Shown here: in pieces, positions 10,291 to 19,156 of the stretch
How positions within the stretch are numbered: position 1 is the first letter of the stretch
Layout: each line of letters begins with the position of its first letter
Source of the DNA: Selaginella moellendorffii
Taxonomy: Eukaryota > Streptophyta > Lycopodiopsida > Selaginellales > Selaginellaceae
Assembly (NCBI RefSeq): GCF_000143415.4
Contig: NW_003314310.1
Coordinates: 1,417,081 to 1,449,130 of the forward strand
Direction: 5' to 3'
Length of the DNA stretch: 32,050 nucleotides
Translations under genes and position numbers: made by a program
Notes under the pieces: generated by a model
Told to the model about the DNA's origin: nothing
The model's database searches: none
The model's input: only the letters and a program-made list of their open reading frames with translations

Positions 10291-11653
10291 GGTGAACTAT
10301 CTAGAAAGCAAACCTTATGATTTGACCAAATAACTAGAAAATTCCAAAAAAAACTGTTCAGTCATATGGTATCACAGACTGTAAATGAATGAGATAAGAG
10401 TATTTTCTTGAATAAGCAGTAAATTATGTGTGACTTCTTATCTAATGTTAATTATTCTTGGAGTCCTGATGCACTAGAGCAGTACCACATTCAAATAAAT
10501 AGGGCCACACACAAACTGTAACATTGAGTCACAATGTCCTTTTGTCGCTGAGGCCATATCCTGACAAGGGGCAAATGGAACATCGCTACAGCTAGATTAA
10601 GTTGGAATGCGAAACTAGCTAGTCAACCCAGGGACCTAGGACCTAAAAAGTTCTAAGTGAGGAGCGAGAGAGAGAGAGAGGAGCGAGGGAGGGAGTGCGG
10701 AGGACAGCAGTAGCAACACTTGTGCCATGGCATCAACTCTTCTCCTTCCTCCTCTTCCTCCCCTTTGTCTCTTCTCTCAAAAGATGCTTTTCTGTCGTTT
10801 GGATCTTGATTTCTCTCAAATGGCTGGGAGTTTCTACAATTCCTTTAACTGGAGGCTTGTAGGAGTGGAGCTTCACATCTGCCTATAATGGTGCAGTGAG
10901 ACCTGCCACAGATCTGGAGATATTTGCAGCCAGGGTTAGGGTACTTGGTGTGGGCACAAGAATTACCTGTGGCTGGGATCATGGATTTCTCCTCCTTCAC
11001 CACTTTCTTACCTATCTCTTTTCTCTCTTCTCCCTTTCTTCCACTCTTTTTTTGGTTTCTAATTTTTCAAGGCTTATAATGTTGGATCAGCTAGGAATCA
11101 GTACAAAATTTCACAGAGGGATACCTGTGGGGACTGTTTACATCCTCAGCTCAAGATCTGGCACAGTTGCAGAGATCTCCCCTACCCAAGGTGGCAGGTA
11201 GGTTTTTCACTAGCAGCCAAGGCTGTTAGCATGGCAGCTGTTCGGTCACCCTAATATACAATTTGCACCTTGGCATGGCAGCTAGTTGGTGGAAACATGT
11301 GGCAGTTGACCTTGCAGTCTCGCAAGTGGAATTTTTCACCCTAGGCCTAGCCATAATGGTGGCTAGGAGGACATGGTGGATGATCTTTGGTGCTAGTGTC
11401 ATGGAAATATGGCCTAATGATGGAGAGCTTGCTTTCTTCATTGGATAGTTCAAGAGTTTCTCTCTTGGCACATTCAAAATATTCCTCGAGCATGGATGTG
11501 AGGGGACTTTAGGGGGTTTTTGGATCTAGTGGTAGGGATCGTTGTCACAACAGTGGAGGGTGGCTGCGTAAAAACTGCATCAATCTCGTTCTACTTGATT
11601 GCTTGGATATTGGTCGGATTGATATGGAGCTGCATGGTGAAGAATTTTGGGGT
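10291..11653. other. Unassigned region between the gene and the LTR nest
   Basis: The first ~350 bp is ordinary non-coding sequence. A (GA)n microsatellite lies at about 10668-10682, followed by a pyrimidine-rich stretch. A 53-codon open frame at 10727-10888, with ATG in the good context TGCCATGGC, begins MASTLLLPPLPPLCLFSQ. It is short, has no homologue I recognise and is likely chance. Frames at 10896-11201 and 11226-11477 are also unrecognised. The last ~30 bp resembles the bases just before 28140, so some of this may be retroelement interior. Confidence 0.35.
10668..10682 (+). repeat. (GA)n microsatellite
   Basis: A short GAGAGA tract lies inside a longer purine-rich stretch (about 10655-10705), about 400 bp past the stop codon of the ARM-repeat gene. 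Confidence 0.7.
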
Positions 11654-13320
11654 TGTGAGACACAAATCCCTAAGCCCCAAAGTGGAGCCAAGAGGGTGCC
11701 ACATGGTAGTGGCTGAAGCAAAAGCCAAACAAGTGTGATACATTTGGACTAAAAGCTCCAACTTGAAAAGTCGAGAGCGGGAGTTGAACTCCCAATGAAG
11801 TGCTCAAAGAACGAGTATGAAACAATCAAGAAGCAAGCCTCTAGAAAAGGGATACAAGAGGACCAACACATTGACACGTGGAAGTGTCGGGACCAAGTCC
11901 AAGATAGACCCAAGATGAAGTTTGAGATGGAGTCTGAGTTAGACCCGAGATGAAGTATGAGATAGAGTCAAAGTTGGACCTGAGATGGAGCCTCGAGATG
12001 GAGTCCGAGATGGAGTCTAAGATGGAGTCCGAGTTGGACCCAAGATGGAGTTTGAGATGAGTTTGAGAAAGAGTCCAAGATGGACTCGACATGGAGTCTG
12101 AGATGGAGTCTGAGAAGGAGCCCAAGAAGGAGTCCGAGATGGAGTCCAAGAAAGAGTCTAAGATGGAATTCAAGATGGAGTTCGAGATGGAGCCCAAGGT
12201 TAAGTCCAAGACTGAGACCAAGATCAAGACTGAAACCAAGTCCGAGTCCGAGACCGAGACCGAGACCGAAACCGAGAATGAGACCGAGATCGAGTTCTAG
12301 TCCAAGTCCAAGAATGAGTCCAAGTCCAAGTCTGAGTCCGAGTCCGAGTCCGAGGGTGAAAGCCCAAAGTGATCGTCTTCCAGACCCTGGGGGGTTTGGT
12401 GAGCTCCAAAATGTATGGTAGGGGGAGGACTTCAATGGAACCAATTTGGCCAAGAAAGGCCTGTGTGACCAAAGAAGGTTATATCCACATGGTGGGTGAT
12501 GATATAACCATTGAGGAGTCTAAAGCTAGAGTGAACATGAATGAACAAGTGGGGTAACTTGGTAAAGTGTTCAAGAGCCAGCTCTAGCTCCCCTAAGAGA
12601 TCAAATGGTCGATGCTCCCAATCCAAGTGTAGGTGGCATTATCTACTTAGATACGTGGTGTGGCTCATCGGAACCTTGCTTTAGCCACATGGCTAGAGCA
12701 CCTAAAGGCAGAATATGTGAAGAGTACCCACAAGACTTATGTAGGGCTATGGTGTTTCGAAATGTCATCCCAAAGTCTCGGACTCTGGAAAATAAGAGGA
12801 ATAGTCCTCTTGTGTAGTGACCAAGGATATAGTCACGTGGCAAGGTAGCTTTAGAGGTCAATAAAGCTTAATGGTCGAGCCATGCCTAGACCTAGTGGAA
12901 GCAAACACTGCTATGGATGGAAAGGGACTTAGTGGGGACCAAAGAAGGGATATTGGGGAAAGGTGTTCCCCATATCTGTAGGTGTGGTCATGGGATGACC
13001 ACTTATGGATGGATGGCCAAGTCTTTGAGAGATGAGACTATGGTACAGGTGGTCTTGGACCATTTACAAGACAAAGGTCAATAGATATAACCTTAGTATA
13101 ACGAGTTGATATATCAGTGGTACCTTTAGGAGTCTGTCGTGGGATTGGACATATGGAGCTCTTGGACCAAGTGCAAAGGTTGAGTGGCATAGATGTCATT
13201 CATGGAGCTAACATGTCCTCAACTCAGGAATAATTCTTATGGAGGTTTTGATTGAGACTCCTCCAAGTGGTCGAAGGTGTGGTTAAGTGACTAAAGCAGA
13301 ATGGAAATTTTAGTTACTTA
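11654..13320 (+). mobile_element. Element B: 5' LTR (about 1.67 kb, decayed)
   Basis: The segment opens TGTGAGACACAAATCCCTAA, and its first ~85 bp recur at 28140-28225. It ends just before TTTGGTATTAGAGC at 13321, a tRNA-Met primer site, so it has the position of a 5' LTR. It contains a purine-rich minisatellite (11905-12355) and a GGTGAAAGCCCAAAG block at 12355. From about 12550 it is similar to the solo LTR at 22477-23572 (shared blocks around the CTCAAGAGC and GATGCTCCCAA motifs and GTGGCTCATCGG). The terminal bases are TTACTTA rather than CA, consistent with decay. No coding sequence is supported in it. Confidence 0.55.
11905..12355 (+). repeat. Purine-rich minisatellite GA(G/A)TCC(G/A)AGA
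   Basis: Roughly 450 bp is built from 6- and 12-mers of the type GAGTCC, GAGATG and AAGACC, drifting to GAGACC and GAGTCC at the 3' end. The strand is almost pure purine apart from periodic TC/CC. Because the unit length is a multiple of three, several frames stay open on both strands (Glu/Ser/Thr-rich on plus, Leu/Gly/Ser-rich on minus). These are artefacts of periodicity, not genes. A related array lies in the solo LTR at 22560-22775. Confidence 0.85.
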
Positions 13321-13334
13321 TTTGGTATTAGAGC
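13321..13334 (+). other. Element B primer-binding site (tRNA-iMet)
   Basis: TTTGGTATTAGAGC differs at one position from the plant consensus TTTGGTATCAGAGC, complementary to the 3' end of initiator tRNA-Met. It sets the boundary between LTR B and the interior of element B and fixes its plus orientation. Confidence 0.65.
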
Positions 13335-13869
13335 TATTCCTTAGTCCAACTCTTATTAGTGGTCAAGTATATCGCCATTGTATTAGCATTAGAAGGTCTT
13401 AGGAGTGGAACTATCTCTAAAGAGTAGCATGTTGAGAGGGCATGACTCTCCACCTTAATTCATATGTGAACATATTGGTAATGTGGTGGATAGAAAGGGG
13501 CTAATAAAGGAATAGTTTTGGGATTTTAGGAACAATAGAAAGCTTTCCTTAAAGAGTTAAGGATGTAATCTACATAAGTGTTTAACGTAGCAAATTGACT
13601 AATATGGTTGTAATAAACAACTATAGTTGGGATCACAGAAAAGATAAAAAATTTGAGATAATAAAGGAGTCACAAGAATAAAGTCCTTATATAGTTAAGA
13701 ATGTTGCTCATGAATTTAAGACTGGAGTTAATGACCATGAGAGTTCAAATATAGATGAGGACATATATCATTGAAATGGTAGCTGGGCCTACCTTTAATA
13801 AAGGCTAGAACAACCTAAGGAGTTCGGGGTGTGCTCAAAGGATGAGTCAGTGTTTTTATCGTATGGAAG
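13335..13869 (+). mobile_element. Element B interior, left part
   Basis: This is the interior sequence of element B between the primer site and the insertion of element A at 13870. I see no gag or pol motif. The interior resumes at 25634, since the two sides join across a GGAAG target duplication. Confidence 0.5.
13865..13869 (+). repeat. Target-site duplication GGAAG (left)
   Basis: GGAAG directly precedes the TGTCCCG start of element A and recurs at 25634-25638 directly after the ...GTGCTACA end. A perfect 5-bp duplication flanking TG...CA termini is the integration signature of LTR elements and shows that 13870-25633 entered as one unit or expanded from one. Confidence 0.85.
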
Positions 13870-15014
13870 TGTCCCGAATGTGACTTTAGGTATCGAAAGT
13901 TACTTGTCAACCAGTCCTTACGGACACTCGTTCCTTATTGCCATGACAGCAGAAGGTCGGTATTGCTGGACCCATTATCAGTCTCTGCCTAAGCTAGTTG
14001 AGAAATTGGTCTTCACGTGTGCACTTGACCAAATGACCATAAGGACGAAATTCCTAAATGCTATTAGTCAAGCATACTTGACCTAGTTAGAGAAACTTAT
14101 TTGTTGACTTGCACTTGCTAGTGTTAGGAACCCTCACGATATTGAGCTTGGTCCTTCAATATTGCTAGATGATAGCTTACCGTGTTTACTAAACACCCTC
14201 GCTATCATGCCCTTTGTGTTAGTCTCATTCCGGTCCCAAATGCTATTTATGGAAAGTGTCTAGATTCGCTCATTTGGCATATCTACAAAATATAGAGATT
14301 GTCCTGAACACAATGGTGTTTGTTACATGTCCAAATTTGCAATTTAGGAACATTCCATATTTAGTAAGTTTTGAGTTTGTCCTAAAGACTAACTTCTGAT
14401 ACTAAGGGAGGCTTGCGGTGAAAGCCCAAAGCATATGTTCCTCAAGGGAGGGGGGGGGCTGTGGGGGGGTTCCAAATGTATATTAGGGATAGTGGGTAGG
14501 TTAGGCATGGCCGACCAACCTGAGGCTTAGTCTAACTCCCACTTGCGTGCTTGTTCTTGTTCTGCATCCAGCTTAGGTCAGCCCAAATTCCATTCCATTC
14601 TAGCTGGTGGAGTACCCATATCCTTGTGTTAGGCCACTGGTATACTAAAATAACACCAGACTTTGTTTGGCGTCGTTTTGCATGCTGGTCTTGAGATTAG
14701 GATGTTAGATACTTTAGGACTGATCCAAATTACTCCATGCTTCTGTTCTTTCGCTCCTTGGGCTGTATGCTCGGGAGTCATTCCGTGTTGCTCCAGTGCC
14801 ATTGCTCTTTAACTCCATGCTTGGGAGTTTGGCACTGTTCCTTCATTCAATGGCCCAAGGCCCTAAAACTTGAGTTCCACACCACTGTCCTTTGGACACG
14901 TGGCATGTGACATGTGGCATTTGACACATGGCACATAAAGGGTTTAGGTTCCACTTCATGGTTATCCTATGGTAAATCACTATAGGATAAAAGGTGAAAA
15001 CCACATGTGCTACA
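13870..15014 (+). mobile_element. Element A1: 5' LTR (1,145 bp)
   Basis: It starts TGTCCCGAATGTGAC and ends CATGTGCTACA, and a primer-like site (TTTGGTATTAAAGG) follows at 15015. Near-identical LTRs are the inverted 18002-19143 (1,142 bp) and the truncated 23610-24560 (inverted) and 24560-25633 (direct). Landmarks are the GGTGAAAGCCCAAAG block at 14417, a G-run near 14447-14458, one remaining CACGTGG G-box at 14897-14903 with two decayed ones after it, and an imperfect hairpin just before the end. It contains no gene. Confidence 0.85.
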
Positions 15015-17192
15015 TTTGGTATTAAAGGATGAGTCTCAGCGAGTATTATCCAATGAGATTGGACAACTAGTCTCGTTGCATACACAGAGATGAAAACGAT
15101 GATCTGAGTGGGTACATGTTTGGGTGCTAAGACTTCGCATTAGTTCCTTGGGTATGATTTGGTTACCTTTTTATGCCATAATAATGTGAGCTTGCTCTTG
15201 GGCTCATAAGAGGGATTGAGTTGTTCCGTTTGTATGAGTTTTTGCTTGGGCTCGTGAGCGAGACACATTAACAACTCAAAGTTACACTTTGAGTTGGCAA
15301 GATGGATTTGAGGTGTACCATTTTACACGAGTTTGCGCTTGGGCTCGTGAGTGAGGCACATTAGCAACTCGAAGTTACATTTTGAGTTGGTAGGATTTCG
15401 GTGGTTCCATGAGTTGTTCCATGTACTGTGGGTGGAAGGAGTGGCAAATAGGCTGGTCCGTAGCTGTTTAGCACGGCACCAATGGATCCTTCCTAGGTAT
15501 GATTATAAGTGGATCAATCAAGACTATAGGGATTAGTCTATTGATTCAAGTAATCATTACCGTGCTCTCTCATAAACTTTTCTTGGATTGAACTGAAAGC
15601 AGTGCAAAAGCAAGCTTGAGGTTTGGTCAAAGATGATACTGAAAAGAGAGTTAATAGGGATAAAGGATCAAATACGTAAATCATTTTCTCTTGGAGAGAT
15701 GATTTGTAACAAGGTGTTAACTCATTGCTTGTGTTCACATTATGCAATCAAGAGTCCCTACCTTAATGCATGTTGGAAATTATGGTTTTATAAATGGTGA
15801 GTTATGGGATGGATAGCGGTGAAGCGCTAAACCATCTTGTCTAGGCTTACTATTGAAGACTTGAGTTATAGTGCTCAATTCATTTTTAGGGAACTTTGTT
15901 ATTGCTCCTTAAGTAGCTCAGTGTTGGATTAGTTTTAAGTTTGGTCGGAAAGAAAGTGACATGAGCTTGTCCATGCTGTGAACAAAAGTTAGTGGTGTTG
16001 GGTGTTATAAATCTCTATTGGTGGAGTGTGGCATTTATGTTGCATTTTATCGAATCAAGTTGGCACTTGATAGTCACATAAACCTTTGAAATAATGATAT
16101 GGGTGTTGCTTGTGGTGTTGCTCAATTGATGATCAAGTCATTGTGATACTTATATTATATCCATGTGATAATGAGCAATGTGTTTACGAAGCTGCTTGAT
16201 CAACCCCAAAGTGGTTTATGGTGAAGCTAGTCTACTTATATATAGTAGCATTGTAGTAGCTTTGACTAGATTCTTGATGGTAGTCCATTATGCTAAGCTT
16301 AAGTTGGTACCTTATTTCCTTGAGAGTTTGCTCATAAGGTGTTGGAAAGGGTTGTAGCATTCATTTGCTATAGTTCATCAGTTGATCTGTTAGCACTTAG
16401 AGTAGATTGTTGCATGGAGAAGGTGTGTAGTTGAGGCATTGACATCGCTAGCATTTGTGTTAGTGGAAGTGGCATTGTTGTTCGAGTGATGAGGAATTTT
16501 CCTTAAAGCTTGATTTTCCATGTCATTTTTCTTGTTAGTGTTTTGGCTTCACATTGGATCTTGAAAGTGATTGAAGAAGAGTGTTAGTGCAATGTAGATA
16601 TCCAAAAATATAGTCTTCATGATCAAGCCTTGGATGTTCATTATGCATTTTGCAGATGTCGGTGTTTGATATTAAAAATGTGGGCGAGATGTTCGATGCT
16701 TAAGCATACTATGGGTCATGAGAATTGGTGTTGAGGTGAACCTATATGAAGTTGTAGGTAGGAGGAAGTTGGTTGAGTCTTGAAAGTTTGCATTCCTAGA
16801 CTGAAAGTTATTCTTTTTCTAGGATGGAAAATTTTCCACAAATTTTCTTAGGCTTTTACATGGCTGATCTGTTGATCACTTTGTTTGAAAGCCATTCTGT
16901 TTTCATAAGCCAATACAAACTATTGAAAGGGTTGGAGTTGACTTTGGTTAGCTTAGACCTTAGTAAGTAGTTTGTATGGTACAACCCGAAAGGGATGTTG
17001 ACTTTTGGGGCTAAAGCAATTGAGTTGGATAGTGTCTAGAGTTGGTGTAAAAAAGTAGCTATTGCACTTTTCTAAGAAGGGTGACCCTTGTGCCTTTCTT
17101 CTGTCAATGGGGCTTTTCATATTTATCCTCTTAAAAACCATATAGGTCCAGTTTCGACATGCTCGAAATTGGCAAAGAGCATATGGGGGGGT
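15015..17192 (+). mobile_element. Element A1 interior (non-autonomous)
   Basis: The region up to about 16846 matches the complement of A2 interior (about 22471 down to 20725), after the landmark CCACAAATT. Beyond 16846 the two diverge. No gag-pol is readable; the largest shared open frame (15538-15747 minus, 21830-22042 in A2) is a ~70-residue peptide with TKPQACF and IQEKFMREH. It is similar in both copies simply because the DNA is. The element therefore looks like a large retrotransposon derivative that depends on proteins supplied elsewhere. Confidence 0.65.
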
Positions 17193-18001
17193 TGTGATGA
17201 GGGGAGGATCCATGGAACTAGAGTTTGGTTTGGTTCTGTGCAGATCAGATCAAGGAACTAGTGTCCGGTTCTGTGCTGCCCAAAGCCATGCCAACCCCTC
17301 CGCAAACGCGTGCTCCCTATCCGCACTGGTGGTGAACTTCACGCCTTATCCATGGTCCCTAGCCTCATCTCTCCCATGTGGTTGCATCTACCGATGTGAA
17401 GGACTTGAGTCGATCGTGAGATCAGTGAAGGTACACCGCCCTTGCTTGATCTCCATCTGTATGATGCCTACAATTTTCCAGAGATATAAGAAGCCCCTGG
17501 AGATGTACTGTCCTGGATCCCACAGTGCGGTGAACTGAGGAGGAGTGTGTCGTCTTCGGTAATGGTGATGCTGCTGCTGCCTGGGAGTCCTCTCCTCTGA
17601 TGTGACTGATCCCCTCCAACTGGGATTGCTGTTCTTGTGCCTTTCTTCTATTGTGTTGTGCTTGGTGTAGGTTGCACTTTGCATTTCGTTAAACTCTATG
17701 AGAATAGTGAGCTCTCACTGATCTTGACTTGGTCTTGGTAGCCTTACGCTTTGGTTGAGTGTCTAACTTAGTTGTTTAAAGTTAAAATGTTGGTACCCAT
17801 ACTATAGCTTTGTCTATGAGGAGGTTGTATACCGATATGAGTTTATCTCCTGATTTTCACTTTAGTTTTGACTAAGTGTTGATCATGGATAGCTAGCCTC
17901 TTCAAGGCATGCTCAAAGCCGTAGGCTAAATGCATTAGTGAGCTTATTGTAGTTGAGTTGGATTTGAGTGGTCATTTAGTTTGTATTTGTCCATGAACCA
18001 A
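17193..18001 (+). mobile_element. Possible 3' LTR of a third element
   Basis: A G-run (ATATGGGGGGG, 17181-17190) shaped like a polypurine tract is followed by TGTGATGAGGGGAGG at 17193. The segment ends in GAACCA at 18000, where the inverted A2 LTR begins. The TG...CA bounds and the polypurine tract suggest an LTR unrelated to the A family. Its ~810 bp has no second copy in this window, so the call is tentative. Open frames around 17200-17680 on both strands have no recognised homologue. Confidence 0.3.
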
Positions 18002-18025
18002 TGTAGCGCATGTGGTTTTGACCCT

Positions 18026-18054
18026 TTATCCTATGGTGATTTACCATAGGATAA
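18026..18054. other. Perfect 12-bp hairpin near the LTR terminus
   Basis: TTATCCTATGGT (18026-18037) pairs perfectly with ACCATAGGATAA (18043-18054) around a 5-base loop. The same palindrome recurs near 23636-23662 and, with a mismatch, near 14963-14992 and 25580-25610. It lies in the last ~50 bp of the LTR (the U5 side). It could form RNA structure or be a dyad binding site; its function is unknown. Confidence 0.7.
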
Positions 18055-18086
18055 CACCACAAAGCGGAACCTAAACCCTCTTTATG

Positions 18087-18121
18087 CCACGTGACACATG
18101 CCACGTGTTATATGCCACGTG
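18087..18121. promoter_or_regulatory. Triple G-box array (CCACGTG, 14-bp period)
   Basis: CCACGTG occurs at 18087-18093, 18101-18107 and 18115-18121, each inside a 14-bp repeat unit (CCACGTG + 7 bp). CACGTG is the G-box, and ACGTG is the core of abscisic-acid response elements bound by plant bZIP factors; bHLH factors also bind it. In an LTR this could serve as a stress- or light-responsive enhancer. The other three LTR copies show the same array with one or more CG dinucleotides changed to TG or CA. Confidence 0.6.
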
Positions 18122-19143
18122 TCCAAAGGATAGTGGCGCAGAACCCGAGGTTCAAGGCATTGGGCCACTGAATGAAGAAACGGTGCCATAACCCCAAGCA
18201 TGAAGCCAAGGATTGACGAAACCAAACCATGGAGCAACTTCTGAGCATATAGCCCAAGGAGTGAAGGGACAGAAGCCCGGAGCAACTTGGAATAGTCCTA
18301 GAGTAACCAGTATCCCAATGCTAGGACCAGCACGCAAAACGAAGCCAAACGGAGTCTGGCGCTATTTCGGCATATCGGTTGCCTAACGCAAGGACATGGG
18401 TACTCCACCAGCTAGCATGGAATGGAACTTGGGCTTAGACCCAAGCCGGACGTAGAACAAGGACAGGCACGCAAGCGAGAGCTAGACTATGCCTCAGGTT
18501 GGCTAGCCATGCCCAACCTACCCACTATCCCTACTATACATTTGGAACCCCCCACAACCCCCCCCCCCCTTGAGGAACACATGCTTTGGGCTTTCACCCT
18601 TAGCCTCCCTTAGTATCAGGAGTTAGTCTCTGGGACAAGCTCGAAATTTACTTGGAATAACGCTAGATTGCGAATTTGGACACGGGATGAAGACCATTGT
18701 GTTCAGATCGATCTCTACATTCCGTAGATATGCCAAATGAGCAAATCTAGACACTTTCCATAAATAGCATTTGGGACCGAAATGAGATTAACGCTAAGGG
18801 CATGATAGTGAGGGTGTTTGGCAAACACGGTAAGCTATCATCCGGTGATATTGAGGGACCAATCTCAATATGCGAGGGTTCTTGTCAAGCCAGTGCAAGA
18901 CAAAGCAAAAGAGAACTAAAAAGCCAGGCCAAGTATGCTTGGCTGAATAAACACTTAGGAATTCCGTCCTTATGCTCATCCGGCCAAATACAGATGCCAA
19001 GTCCAGTTTATTAACACTTGAACAAGAGGGACTAATAAAGGGTCCAACAATACCGACCTCCTACCATCGTGGCAGTAAGGAAAGAGTATCCGAAAGGACT
19101 AGTCGACAGGTAACTTTCGATACCTGAAGTCATATTCGTGACA

Positions 19144-19156
19144 CTCTCCCCCCCTA
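19144..19156 (-). other. Element A2 polypurine tract
   Basis: Read on the minus strand, TAGGGGGGGAGAG directly precedes the TGTCACG start of the LTR. This is the standard position of the primer for plus-strand DNA synthesis and it fixes the orientation of A2. Confidence 0.75.

Larger units (their letters stand above)
18002..19143 (-). mobile_element. Element A2: 3' LTR (1,142 bp, inverted)
   Basis: On the plus strand it runs TGTAGCGCATGTGG... to ...ATTCGTGACA, the reverse complement of the A1 LTR. Next to it on the minus strand is a polypurine tract (TAGGGGGGGAGAG, 19144-19156), which marks this as the 3' LTR of a minus-strand element. It has the best-preserved regulatory content of the four LTRs: three CCACGTG boxes exactly 14 bp apart (18087, 18101, 18115) and a perfect 12-bp hairpin (18026-18054). 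A C-run lies at 18558-18569. The 5 bp before it are ACCAA; the partner duplication is not found because the other end of A2 is truncated. Confidence 0.85.

Noticed and set aside
11775-11800. tRNA T-arm-like sequence (GGGAGTTGAACTCCC)
   Set aside because: A short palindrome only; no other tRNA parts around it.
12080-12421. Long open frames on both strands in the purine-rich arrays (Glu/Ser- and Leu/Gly-rich proteins)
   Set aside because: They arise because the repeat unit is a multiple of three with few stops; no start context, splice sites or non-repetitive domain.
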